A model generated the notes under the pieces. That model saw only the letters and a list, made by a program, of their open reading frames with translations. It was not told the DNA's origin and ran no database searches. 64,000 nt of DNA from Salvator merianae (Eukaryota > Chordata > Lepidosauria > Squamata > Teiidae), in the NCBI GenBank assembly GCA_003586115.2, contig QVOM02000042.1, positions 37,984,019 to 38,048,018 on the forward strand, given 5' to 3'. Both the position numbers and the translations under genes were made by a program. This document shows positions 54,514 to 64,000 of the stretch, in pieces (position 1 is the stretch's first letter; the number at the start of each line of letters is the position of its first letter).

Positions 54514-55001
54514 GGCCATTTTCTCACTTGTCTTCAGTATCCTGAGTCAGGGCAGGACACCCTGACCTGGGATAGGCAAATTGTCCCACACTGGGACAGG
54601 TTGCCACTGGAGTGGGGTAGAGCTGTCTGCATTTTAGATAGTCTATCCCTTTCCAACCTTGGCTGCTGACTCTGAAGGTTGGACCCAGCTGTTGGAGCTG
54701 GCACGCAGACTCTGAAGGCCAGGAACAAAAGTTCCCAGACTTTGGAGTTTCCTGAGGCCCTTTTCCTGGTTGTGTGCCACTTCTGGCAGTAATTCCTAGA
54801 GAACTGCCAAAAAAGGATCCCCATGGACCCACTAGAATGCCAGTAGTCTGGAATAGGGAGCCATTTTGGATGCCCTATCTTGCTTTGTGCTCCATTCTGT
54901 GTAGTCAGAGCAGGGTTTTTTGGAGGGGGCGAGGCTTGTGCTGTCCCACAATACTTAGACTCTTCCCAAGACCACGTCAGAAGTAAGTGTTGAAAGGGCC
55001 C
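54514..55001. mobile_element. Probable PIF/Harbinger-like element
   Basis: Left GGCCATTTTCTCACTTGTC and right-end complement GGGCCCTTTCAACACTTAC. The interior resembles 17055-17535 and 56150-56290 ('aggaacaaaagttcccagactt' versus 'gggaatgaaagttcctagtctt', 'ccagtagtctggaatagggagcc' versus 'ccagtagtctggaaaatgaaggc'). Flanking triplets do not match. A 102-codon minus-strand ORF has no transposase signature. Confidence 0.5.
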
Positions 55002-55554
55002 CTGTTTCCTTTTTTTCCTTTTTCGTAATGACTGTGCTTATCTTTGATCAAATGAACTTTGGTTAATTGCCTTAGTTCCTTCACTCTACTACTAGGATCT
55101 TTCGTAGGATCATGACCACTGGTGGTACAAGGTCTGGGGTGGGGCATGAATCTGGTTGCCACAACGCTTAGCAGCTCTGCCAGCTCTGGGCAGCACTCCA
55201 GCTTTCCATAAGTGCTTGGTAGCACTTCCCACCTCCTGTAACTTTGGCCGCAGATAAGGTGAGGCAGTCCACGTGGAAAGGTCCGTGGAGTCTCCCAGGC
55301 CTTTGTAGGGGGGCATTAGGAGTATTATGGCCATGGACCTCAAGTCAGAGAGTCATAGGTAATGGTGTCACTGATCAGATCTCCTGCAAGTCCCAATTGT
55401 GCAGATCCACTACTTATGTATTTGACTTTGAAAGTGTGTGGGGGGGGTTCTTTACCTTTAACAGTTGTACAGAAGTGGGAATTTCAGGAGATGTGGTTTT
55501 TGATGCAGGGGGCACTTCTATTTCATATGGCAACCTATGTATGTTATTTAAAGA
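55002..55554. other. Unclassified stretch
   Basis: Purely non-descript sequence; a 121-codon plus-strand ORF (55244-55609) and an opposing 77-codon ORF share bases and show no domain. Confidence 0.4.
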
Positions 55555-55737
55555 AATTAATGTAGGACAGGCGTATGACAAAGGGGCACAACAGAGAGGG
55601 CCTTCTTAGTGGCAGCACCCAGATTGTGAAATGCCTTGTTCCATTCAGAATGTTGTTATAAGTTTTATAATTTTTAAAAATATGATGTAAGCTGCTGTCA
55701 TTTAGAAGGGCAGGTCATAGATGGTTTAATAAATGTA
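55555..55737 (+). mobile_element. L2 3' end, diverged
   Basis: 'agagagggccttcttagtggcagcacccagattgtgaaatgcc' translates near RAFLVAAPRL*NAL, the AF.VVAP.LWN block of L2, and is followed by a tail with 'gatgtaagctgctgtcatttagaagggcagg' and 'tttaataaatgta'. Confidence 0.6.
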
Positions 55738-55799
55738 TCTAAAATTGGAGTCCTGCATATCTGAATAAGAAAGGCCTGATCTGGTAGCTTATACTATTG

Positions 55800-55900
55800 G
55801 CCCGCCTTCAGATGAGGGACTACGACTCCCATCATTCCTGACCTTAGGTAGACCAGGCATGGATGGGATTTGAGTCCAACAACATCTGGAAAACCATACA
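55800..55900. repeat. Dispersed repeat with ACTACGACTCCCATCAT motif
   Basis: 'gggactacgactcccatcattcctgacc' and the mirrored 'ggatgggatttgagtccaacaacatctgg' form an imperfect palindrome seen widely in lizard DNA. Part of it also occurs at 47971. I cannot name the family. Confidence 0.5.
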
Positions 55901-55959
55901 CCACAATTCCTGATACTAGAAATTGACAAATAGCAAAGTATGAAAATAGGAAGTGCAAA

Positions 55960-56866
55960 GGGCATTTCTGCATTTATCTTGCCATGATCCTGATCAGCGG
56001 GTTTGGACCTAGTGACAACCTCTGGTCCAGATCATGGCAAGCCTTGGATTGGAACAGCACCATCTAGACGGTGACAACAGTTCCATTCCATTCCAGCCCA
56101 GCCCAGCCCCTGCACCAGCCCCAAAACTCACATGAACTTTAAAGCTGTCCTCCAAGAGCTCTGCCGGCTGGGAATGAAAGTTCCTAGTCTTGGAACCCCC
56201 AGGGAACCCATTTGGGTGGCGTGCTTTGGTCTGCTACCAAAATGCGTCCTCCAGTAGTCTGGAAAATGAAGGCAGGTCTTCTGCATGCCTCTGTGATCCA
56301 GATGCTAGTATACTGGTGGATCTGTTCAATCAGGTCCACTCATAATCCAGATCAGGAGCTTCCTGATCCAGAATATTCTCCTTGTGGTGCAGACGAAGCA
56401 TACGTGTGGTGGGTGCAGTGGCGTAGCTGAAAATTTTGCTGCCTGGGGCAAAGTGGCGGCAGAGGAGCATGAGTGAGGGAGGCCCGCCCTGCAGCCTCCT
56501 ACTCCCGCTGCTGCCCCGATGACTGCCGGGCGGGTGGGCGGGCGTGTCAGTGGGCGGGGCTAGTGCACTGGTGGGTGGGGCGAGCGAGCATGCATGCAGG
56601 CGGATGGGTGGGGCGAGCGCGCCGGCAGGTGGGGCGAGCGAGCACACATACGGGCGGGCAGGGCAAGCGCGCTGGCGGGCGGGGACCTGGCTCCATGGGC
56701 CGCCCAGGACAACGCGCCGCCCAGGGTGGACCGCCCCCCCGCCCCCCCTTGCTACGCCCCTGGGTGGGTGGGACCTCTCTAGTCTGCACCAGTCTGGAGA
56801 TAAAAGACGCCCTCAAGAGGACAATGGAGGACGGTAATCCAGAATACAGGTAAGTGCAGAGAGGCC
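55960..56866. mobile_element. PIF/Harbinger-like element carrying a nested family B MITE
   Basis: Left end GGGCATTTCTGCATTTATC, right end GGTAAGTGCAGAGAGGCC. The nested GC-rich insert occupies 56416-56762 plus its duplicated octamer, so the host element itself is about 550 bp. The interior repeats 'tgatccagat' phrases also found at 2871 and 31396, and has an inner palindrome ('gatcatggcaag' / 'cttgccatgatc'). No transposase ORF. Confidence 0.65.
56416..56762. mobile_element. hAT-like MITE, GC-rich family B copy 3, nested
   Basis: 347 bp, starting CAGTGGCGTAGC and ending GCTACGCCCCTG. A perfect 8-bp duplication, GGTGGGTG, lies at 56408-56415 and 56763-56770. It contains an imperfect array of GGGCGGGGC(T/G)AG and GGGTGGGGCGAGCG units (56533-56690). 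ORFs up to 126 codons over it are composition artefacts. It shares the C-run right end (CCGCCCCCCCGCCCCCCC) with copy 1. Confidence 0.9.
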
Positions 56867-57997
56867 TTTAAGCCACTGTACTTCTAGTTCCCTTGAATCC
56901 ATCTGTATCGTATCCAAAGCTGCTTTTAATGAAAACAAGTAGAAAGGAAGCATAGTTTTAAAAATCTTTTTTTTTCTGCCTTGGGTTACTATATTGAAAG
57001 TATCATTTTCTTTCAGGCCTGAGAACCATAAAGTAAACAGTGTGTCTCTGTTCCTCAAACTATGCCATGTTATCTTAACAAGCCCAGGGAAGGTAAACTA
57101 GAAAAAAGTTCAAACACTCATTTAAGACTATGCTTTGAGACTCTCTGCATGTTGATTTATATTGGCACAATTTCCCCTTGTCTGTTTACTTACACAAGAA
57201 CACCAGCTGCCCCTCAGAACTGAACTGTCTGGATTACACACGGCCACCTGACTAGCAATGAAGTTGCAAATTGGCAAATGAAGGCTGCTGACTTGCTCTT
57301 AGCCACAGAAGTTGGATGCTTTGTAGCTGCTGTTTCATCATATACAAACCAGGGTTCTTCATTCTTTGGCTAAAATTAAGGCATTAAAACATCAGCAAAA
57401 GGAGGAGAGGGGAGGGTGTCTGAGTGAAGAACAGCTTTTGGTTTTTGTTTTTTTTAGTGATTTTACTCATTTGCCTAATGCCATTTTCTCCTTAATTAGG
57501 AAGATACACATATGACTTAATCAAGCCTATCCTTGGGAATTATACATTTATTAATGATTACAGCACTCAAACACATTATTAAGGGATTTCTGCTAAGTAC
57601 CTGACACAAAACAGTGTAATTTTGCTTGCTTTGCTTAACTTACTGAGAAACAGCACATTGATCATTTTTTAGTGATGTTCTGTTTAGAACAGTTGCAACT
57701 CAGCATTATGTGACAGCTCCTTTTTTTTTTAATGCACATTCCCAAACCAGAAGCTACATAAATGCGTTTTGGACTGATCACCCCATAAGGGTGACAGAGT
57801 TTTTAGATGTATAGTGGTGGACCAATAAAAATATCACTTAAGAATATGATAGTGTTGTGTTATTTTTTAATTGGTTTTATGGATTTTTTCATTGCCCATT
57901 GTAATGTATTTATTTTTCTTGTTTTTCAGTTATGTTCCGAAAAGGAAAGAAAAAAATAGCTATTTAAAACATAGGTCTACTCCCTAATGCTAAAATC

Positions 57998-58000
<3 letters not shown>
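56867..58000. other. Repeat-poor stretch, candidate conserved non-coding sequence
   Basis: Over 1 kb with no recognised repeat. It includes a block of AT-rich cores such as CTCCTTAATTAGGAAG (57489) and TTATTAATGATTACAG (57548), like those in developmental enhancers, but also T runs (57440, 57721) of no meaning. Conservation is untested. Confidence 0.25.

Positions 58001-58037
<37 letters not shown>
58001..58037. repeat. (TA)n microsatellite
   Basis: Eighteen uninterrupted TA units. Confidence 0.97.
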
Positions 58038-58040
<3 letters not shown>

Positions 58041-58254
58041 AAGTTTTACTTGGGTTATTCTGAGTTAGCATGATTAGCATGTATCTAAATCTTTCCTACT
58101 GAAGCTAAGGGAGAGTACTGATTTTTCACCCTAATTGCAGTTTGTGGGGAATTGTGTTTGGTGTGACCATTTGACTATAACCACTATAACTTACTGAGAG
58201 TTCCCAGGTCGGGTAATGGTAAAAATGAGTAAGCGTCAAGTTTCTTCACTTTAC

Positions 58255-58457
58255 ATCTTTAGGAGAGCAGTAAAGATGCACCTATTTACCCTTGCCTTTG
58301 GCTAAAGGTACAGCTTTCCCTCTCTACTTTCAGGCTACTGCTTTATTGCTTGCCTTTTATGTCTCTCTCTCTCTCTTTCTTTTTTTAATTGTTATAACCA
58401 GCGCTGAGACCTTTGGGTATAGTGCAGGATAAAAATGCAAATAAATAAATAAACAAC
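58255..58457 (+). mobile_element. L2-group 3' end, forward
   Basis: 'taaagatgcacctatttacccttgcctttggctaaagg' and the end 'cgctgagacctttgggtatagtgcaggataaaaatgcaaataaataaataaa' are the complement of the tail family at 6541 and 61822. Confidence 0.75.
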
Positions 58458-58959
58458 AAGATAATAAAACAGAAGAATAAAACAGAAAAGCCTAATATTG
58501 CATTAAAACAGTCAAGCTTTGCCTGATCCCTGTTCTTAATGCCATGGCAAATATAAATGGGAGGAGATGGTTCCCCTTTAGGTATTTGGGACTCTAGTCA
58601 TTTAAGACCTTGTGTCTGCACATCAGCGCCCAATAGTGGATGTGAAAAAATCCTGGAGGGGGCAGAGGCCTATTGTTATTGGTTTGCTGCCACCTGCCAT
58701 CATAAAGTTTTGAAAGTATAATTTGATTTTTGTTTCATTCTTGCCACACTAATAAAGTCACTGCTTGGGGTATATGCTCCAGTTTACTCCCATCCCCAGA
58801 TCTGACCCTGCCCAGTGCCCTGAACTGGGCTTGGGGATAGATGGCAAGGAGTGCAAATCTTTGAAACATTGTTCAATGTGGTGTTCGGCAGGAAACATCT
58901 GACAGTCCTGCCTTCAGTTTTGGTTAAGACCAATTGAGAAGAAAATATTTTAAAACTAG
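58458..58959. other. Unclassified stretch, possibly more L2 3' UTR debris
   Basis: 'ttgggactctagtcatttaagaccttgtg' is loosely like the reverse of L2 3' UTR sequence seen at 6900-6930. Not firmly assigned. Confidence 0.35.
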
Positions 58960-59080
58960 CCTTTCGGTATTTATTATGTTTCATGGATTTTTATCTGTTT
59001 TAATCTTTTTTCCCCCTAGTTATCCGTCCTGGGGCTACGTCATGAAATGTAGGTTATAAATGCGATGAATAAATAGAACG
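58960..59080 (+). mobile_element. LINE 3' tail, L2/CR1 group
   Basis: 'cctggggctacgtcatgaaatgtaggttataaatgcgatgaataaatag' has the 'gg.g..gtataaat...aataaata' layout of this group's tails. Short and diverged. Confidence 0.45.
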
Positions 59081-59139
59081 TTCACAATCATCATTAATAT
59101 TAAAGAATATATAAAGCCTTGGTTGTCTTTTGTTTTTAA

Positions 59140-59226
59140 TTCTAGTTCCTCAGGGACCACTCTTATCTCTCATTCTCTTTAATATCTATATGAAGCCACT
59201 GGGAGAGGTCATCAGGAGATTTGCTC
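59140..59226 (+). mobile_element. L2 RT motif B fragment
   Basis: Encodes 'VPQGPLLSLILFNIYMKPLGEVIRRF', the L2 motif B block (GVPQGSILSP.LFNIY.KPLGEVIR.FG; compare 19871-19950). It is cut off at 59226, exactly where a Harbinger-like segment begins. Confidence 0.8.
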
Positions 59227-59572
59227 ATGTGATCTACCATCTTAGGAGTGGCCACCGTGCAAGTGCAATGCCAAACCAGGCCTAAAGTGCGTGTGGGGCA
59301 GCAATCACACACTTCCAGATATTTTGCGCCATCAGAATACCTGGATGTATGCATCGTATGAGCAAGCATCCACACTGATACGTGCCCCTGCTTGCCCTGT
59401 GCTGTCTGGTCAACAAATGATTATTCTGCCTGAGCAAGATGACACGCAAATTTGTGAAGCGTTCCATAATTTACAGAAAAAAAAATAAAATTAAAAAATG
59501 TTTATTCTGGAATTACTTTATTCCAGGGTATTGCTAAATAGCAAAATATGCAGCTGCTGTCTGGAGGCAGCC
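59227..59572. mobile_element. PIF/Harbinger-like element, left end missing
   Basis: Matches 11788-12220 from its middle ('gatctaccatcttaggagtggccaccgtgcaagtgcaatgccaaacc') to the right end GCTGTCTGGAGGCAGCC at 59572. An A-rich segment (59475-59500) is inserted or expanded. The left half is absent, and the join to L2 sequence at 59226 is abrupt. Confidence 0.55.
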
Positions 59573-59775
59573 TTACTGATCACATAACAGCAAAACCATG
59601 ATATACAAGGGACTACGACTAGACTGACATTTCTGATTATATCCTTGCTAGGTAGATGCACTTGCTCCACTGCTGAAGGGGACAGTCAGTGTTTGCATCT
59701 CCAGCAATCAACAATAAATTTCTCAAGAAGGAAAAAGCAAATTAAGCAGCCCTTTCCACAACAAGTGCAGATTAA

Positions 59776-60443
59776 GGGCCCCACTGATCCTGTGCTTCAA
59801 AATAGAATCTGCTTCGGGGGGAAACACACGTAAAAGATGTAATGTGCTTCTAGTTCATTTGTTCTCCCAACATACATAAAAGAAGCAGTGAATCAAAATT
59901 GGATTGTATTGCTCTGCCCCTACTCCTCTCCATTCAAACTCCTCCTGCTGTAATGATTGGTCCTGCAACCTGTCAGTCTCCTGACTTTACTTCTGCACAG
60001 AAAAAAAACTTCCTCCCCCCAAAAATTGGACACCTAGGTGCCTAGATCCTTATCAGTTCTTTTGCCCAGGCAAGAAAAAAATATTTTCAGGTGTTTCTGT
60101 GCAAAAAGGGAAGTCCCTAAGAACATTTCTGCACAAAAGTAAAGAACCAAACAGACACAAAGGTAGCAACTACAATCCCGCACCGCTGCACTTGATTGGT
60201 TGACATGGCAGGGGGCGGGAACACCTTCTTGCCCTCCCCTGGAATGCCCATGCAAGTCTCAACAAACATTTATGGTTACAACATAAAAATGAAGCGGATG
60301 AAGGCGTGGAAAAAAGCTCTCTAAAGAAAACACAGGTTATAAAGACGATAATGCACATTTGCCATGAGATTTCTCCTTTAGGTGTGATTTTTCTAATGCG
60401 GAAACTATTCAAATTCACATTAAACCTGTGTATAGTGAGGCCC
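59776..60443. mobile_element. PIF/Harbinger-like element, 668 bp (TAA TSD)
   Basis: Left end GGGCCCCACTGATCCTGTG, right-end complement GGGCCTCACTATACACAGG. TAA flanks at 59773-59775 and 60444-60446 match and fit TWA targeting. The interior has no transposase ORF; it includes C run CCTCCCCCC (60012) and 'attggttgacatggc'. Single copy in the window. Confidence 0.55.
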
Positions 60444-61821
60444 TAATTTCCTCCAGTTTACGAAGCAGATTATAATGCTGTCTACTCAGTTCCAGCTCTT
60501 GCAGTGATCTACTAGGTAGCATCTTTCAGCATGTGCAAAGCTCCCTCCATTTTACTATTCATGTGAAATCTTACTTCAGAGCTTTTCTAATCTGACCTGA
60601 AGTGTTTTCTGTTGCAATTACTCTTAGCAAGAACTCTTCCCTTTATAACAGTATCAGTTGCAAACAAATCCCAATCTAAGTTTCAGGGACAAAATCCTGG
60701 CTCAAAAGTAAACCTTTGTGGCCACCTTATGCACATGGAGAAAACAGATAAGGGCTCTGATTTTTAAGCGCCCCCTAACTTCTCTCATTTGGTAAATTAA
60801 ACACTGACATGTTGTTAACATTCCAGAGTAGGAGACAGGGAAAAAGATGAGACACAAACATTAAGCAAAAGGAGATATAAACAAGAAGTCACTGTTCATT
60901 GGAAATACACCTCCCTGATGGACACCTAATACGACTCAGCTGGACCCCTTGCCCTAAGCGTATGAAGAGGTTTGCCAACCCGCATGGGGAGATGCCAACT
61001 TATCATTACGCACCTGAATGAAAACTGTGGACCAAACTATCCAAGAGGGTTTTCTTTTTTGTTTTTGTTGGACAAGCGCAGATGCAACATCTTTGTTCCA
61101 TTTCTGATCTGAACTAGCATTGTTCAGGGTGAGGTTTTAGGAGGGAGAAAAATAAATGACAGAAAACTGAGAGAGAAAGAAACATGAAACAAGGGGAAAT
61201 GTACGGCTTTATAAAAAAGGTTTAAAAAGCAGCACTGTGAAGCCTGACTGTGAGTTCCCCCTCTCAAGAGGGGTGCAGGAAATGGCGAACGGGAACCTGT
61301 ACGCAACACCCTTGGCAGACTCCCTGGCACCTGCTGTGCTATTGGTCACGGCTATTGGTGACCTGGGAAGGAGCTCTTTGCTTAAAGGAGCCATTTTGCC
61401 AAGCCTGACAAGCTTAAATAAGCCTTGATGCCAAGGGATGCATGGTTAGTATACGAGGAGGCAAGCCAGGCAGTGAGAATGGAATGGCCAAATCCCAGAC
61501 CTTTCTTGATATCTGTCTTTTGATTATGAATCTTTGCAGCTGCAGAGAATGTGTTTGGAAGATACACCATTAGATGGTGCTCAAAGCCCACCAATAAGTG
61601 CAGATGGTCACAGCAGTCTCAGTAACATGCCTGAGTTCCAGGAACAATTTCTCAGGAAGAAGATGCTTCCAAGCACTGTAATCATTGCAAGGAACTTCAG
61701 AGGGAGGCTGCCTAATTTCCTTTCCCTCTTCCTCTCTCAATTGTCCCAAATATTTTAAAGGTGTTTGTAAAGCAAGTGGCAGAGCACAATGTTTGAAGGC
61801 TCCTCTAAGAATCTGTGGAAA
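60444..61821. other. Unclassified stretch
   Basis: No gene or recognised repeat. 'ctattggtcacggctattggtgacc' at 61337-61361 is a small local repeat. Confidence 0.45.
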
Positions 61822-62110
61822 CCTAGGATATTTATTTATTTATTTATCTATTCTTTCATTCATTCCATTTTTAACCCACTGTATACCCAAAGGCCTCAGG
61901 GCGGGTTACAGCATTAAAAACCAATATGAAATGAACATACTAAAACAAGAACAGTGTCTGAAAATGGGGAGGAAAAGCTGTTTCCTTATTTAGCCAAAGG
62001 GCAGGGCAAAGAGGTGCATCTTCCCTGCTTTCCTATACATATAAAGCGAAGGTGCCTTATGCACCTCAGGGGAGGCTATTCATTAGTTTGGGAGCCATCA
62101 CTGATATGCA
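61822..62110 (-). mobile_element. L2-group LINE 3' UTR, reverse
   Basis: Starts TATTTATTTATTTATTTATC, then 'tatacccaaaggcctcagggcgggttaca', 'cagtgtctgaaaatggggaggaa', 'ttatttagccaaagggcagggcaaagaggt', 'tttgggagccatcactga'. This is base-for-base parallel to 6541-6790, so both are copies of one LINE 3' UTR. Confidence 0.8.
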
Positions 62111-62653
62111 TGGAGAAGGCAGATGAGCCCTGGAGATATGTCTCTCTGGGACCCCATAGTGCTTGTAATGCTGCTATCTATACTGCCACCACTGCCGCCA
62201 CAAGAACTACAGAAGTTCTTGAAAATGAAACACCCCACAATACAGCAGTGGTTATTTACACACTGGAACCAGTGGGATGGCAGAGGTCTCTGATGGCTCT
62301 AAATCACATGTTGATATGATCCAAAGACGGCTCAGAGGAAGCAAAAGGAATCAATGATAGCTTCCACCCTCCCACTAGTTTCATTGTGCAAGCTACTGCG
62401 TTGCGCATCCTAATAGCTAGACTTGCGCTCTCTGAAGTATGCACAGCTGTCTCCATTACCTCAGGTTACTCTGTAATAAGTCCCTTAAAATAATAGGCAT
62501 CTGGCAATCTCACTGGCAGTGCTGAAAATCCAAAAAAAGTTCATATATCAGATCAAATGAACTCTTCCTTTCACTTTCCTAACCAATTCCCACTACACAC
62601 AGATGCATTTGGGGAGACTTCTTTTTGAGTTCAAAACAACTTACTTTGAAGTC
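62111..62653. other. Unclassified stretch
   Basis: No recognised gene or repeat; a 121-codon ORF at 61954-62319 begins in L2 UTR sequence and is not a gene. Confidence 0.45.
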
Positions 62654-62656
62654 AAT

Positions 62657-62798
62657 GGGCCTTTCTGCACTTTCTACCTTAGAATGGGATTATTATAGTC
62701 CAGCTGCTCCTGGTACAGCTGTGAAGCACTCCACAGCTATACCAGGAGCAGCTGGACTAAAATTACACCATTCTAAGGTAGAAAGCGCAGAAAGGCCC
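62657..62798. mobile_element. PIF/Harbinger-like palindromic MITE, 142 bp (AAT TSD)
   Basis: Nearly a complete palindrome. GGGCCTTTCTGCACTTTC at the left is mirrored at the right with one change, and the arms continue through CTACCTTAGAATGG and 'agtccagctgctcctggta' to the centre. AAT flanks both sides (62654-62656 and 62799-62801). The transcript would fold into one long hairpin. Confidence 0.88.
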
Positions 62799-62839
62799 AA
62801 TGTCTATAGGATCTAGCTAGAAGCCTGAGATTTCACAAC

Positions 62840-63420
62840 ACTGCATTATGCTCTGTAAGTGACAGCTACTGGTGGCAATTGATTTAAGATTGGCTCTGGA
62901 TGCCAGCTGAATATTGCGTTAACAGCTGATATTCCAGATAAAAGCCCATCTGGAATTATTGCCTGTTGACTAGACAACAAGAGGTCCTGTGCATGATTTA
63001 GTGACGTGAACATCTGGGTATATGGCCAGTATGGAATGCCCAGAACTGTGCAATTGTGACTACTGCACACGCGTGGCCATTTTTTCACCCGTGCATATGC
63101 ATGATGAATGTGTACATCTGGGTATTTTGCCAGTGTAAAATGCCTGGATGTGTGTGATGCCACCATTGCACATGCACAATCATCTTTTTTGGCTACCAGA
63201 CATGCACTGTGGCCACAGTGAAGATGGAGGTTCTGTCCAGAAGGTAAGTAATAGCACTATTTCAGAAAAAACCACCACAACAACTGGGTTTTCCTGAAAT
63301 AGGATTTCACATATTTTAAGGGGAATATGGCATAGCTATGGTAGGGTTGCCACAGATATATGTGGTAGTCTCACCATAATGACACCACAACGAAACGATA
63401 TTCCTCCCATCTGGATGTGG
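62840..63420. other. Possible decayed DNA transposon
   Basis: 'catctgggtat(a/t)tggccagt' occurs twice (63009, 63115), and so do 'gcacacgcgtggcca' and 'gcacatgcacaatca'-like blocks, giving an imperfect ~110-bp duplication. 'cccatctggatgtgggct' near 63405 resembles the right end of the 11788 family. Left end unknown. Confidence 0.35.
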
Positions 63421-64000
63421 GCTAAGTCTTAATTGTATACCAGAACTGGGAATATCTCAGCTTTCCTTGTAATTTGTACATTTTTAACAATTTGTAGTTC
63501 TAATTCTACAAAGCTTTCTGAGGGCTATTTCAATTTTAACAGTCAAATCAATTCACCACAATGAATGATTTCACCTCTCAGGTCAGAGGCTGAAAAAGCC
63601 TTTGTTTCAACTGCGGAATGGTAAAAGCTGAAAGTATTATGTCACAGCTATCTACAGCCTTCTTTTGCTGAAGGCACACACTGCTCTCATTTCAAAATAT
63701 TATTGCCACTACTTAAAGATAATGGCTTATGTTTCTGAAACTGGAATACATTTCCATTTAACAGTAGCCAAAGCAGACTGGGGATGCTGTGGCAGAACAG
63801 GTTCCAATTTTTTTCTCACTGCATGAAATAAATAGTTATTGCTTGCCAATGCCATGAAAACACAACAATGCTCTATAGTCATCTCTCATACAGAGTGAAG
63901 GTTCAGTTTCACAAATTGTGTTATGGAAAACTGAGGGCCTTTGCTCACTAGCCTGGTATACCAGAACAAGCTGCTTGCTAGTACACTTCTTCTGCACAGG
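63421..64000. other. Unclassified stretch to window end
   Basis: No gene or recognised repeat. Confidence 0.45.

Noticed and set aside
56473..56853. 126-codon ORF near 56.5 kb
   Set aside because: Translates the family B minisatellite and its flank.
1..64000. CRISPR arrays, operons, ribosome binding sites, prokaryotic or organelle features
   Set aside because: Repeat content, composition and lack of long ORFs show vertebrate nuclear DNA; no direct-repeat/spacer pattern exists.

Overview
This is vertebrate nuclear DNA and reads as a gene-poor region (intergenic or a very long intron) of a squamate reptile, probably a lizard. I see no host protein-coding gene, rRNA, tRNA gene, CRISPR array or bacterial feature. 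The squamate call rests on the repeats: CR1/L3-type LINEs ending in TTCTTATG repeats, many L2 fragments, L1 3' ends, and one SINE with a Sauria-SINE-like head. Species cannot be named from this window.

Almost everything supportable is a transposable element, a fossil of one, or a simple repeat. The only long ORF (476 codons, 44379-45809 +) is the reverse transcriptase part of a 5'-truncated CR1 element at 44160-46214. Extra Ts in two T8 runs put its beginning and end out of frame. Other CR1 pieces lie at 15.3, 24.3, 26.4-27.5, 39.4-40.8 and 51.8 kb. L2 pieces lie at 1.8, 6.5, 8.1, 19.5, 22.6-23.5, 50.6-51.7, 55.6, 58.3, 59.1 and 61.8 kb. L1 3' ends are at 39.8-40.6 (+) and 42.3-42.8 kb (-).

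The most distinctive content is several sets of short non-autonomous DNA transposons, many with target site duplications (TSDs) readable by eye. (1) Eight-bp TSD (hAT-like): family A (3286, 29392, 48857), GC-rich family B with CAGTGGCGTAGC ends and internal GGGCGGGGC minisatellites (10446, 26923, 49262, 56416), and family C (39558). (2) Three-bp TSD (PIF/Harbinger-like): a set with GGGCCT(T/G)TCTGCACTT-type ends (about eleven copies), plus elements at 11788, 34181, 48123 and 59776 with other ends. No transposase ORF for either group is in the window.

Several insertions are nested and give a relative order: family B in CR1 (26923), family B in a Harbinger-like element (56416), Harbinger-like in L2 (22885), family C and an L1 in one CR1 (39558 and 39787), and a LINE tail in a Harbinger-like MITE (48205). 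Remaining stretches are unclassified. Two of them (53.1-53.6 and 56.9-57.9 kb) are repeat-poor and are the best places to test for conserved non-coding elements. I found no convincing new biological system; the best leads are the transposon families and the rearranged L2 at 50.6-51.5 kb.
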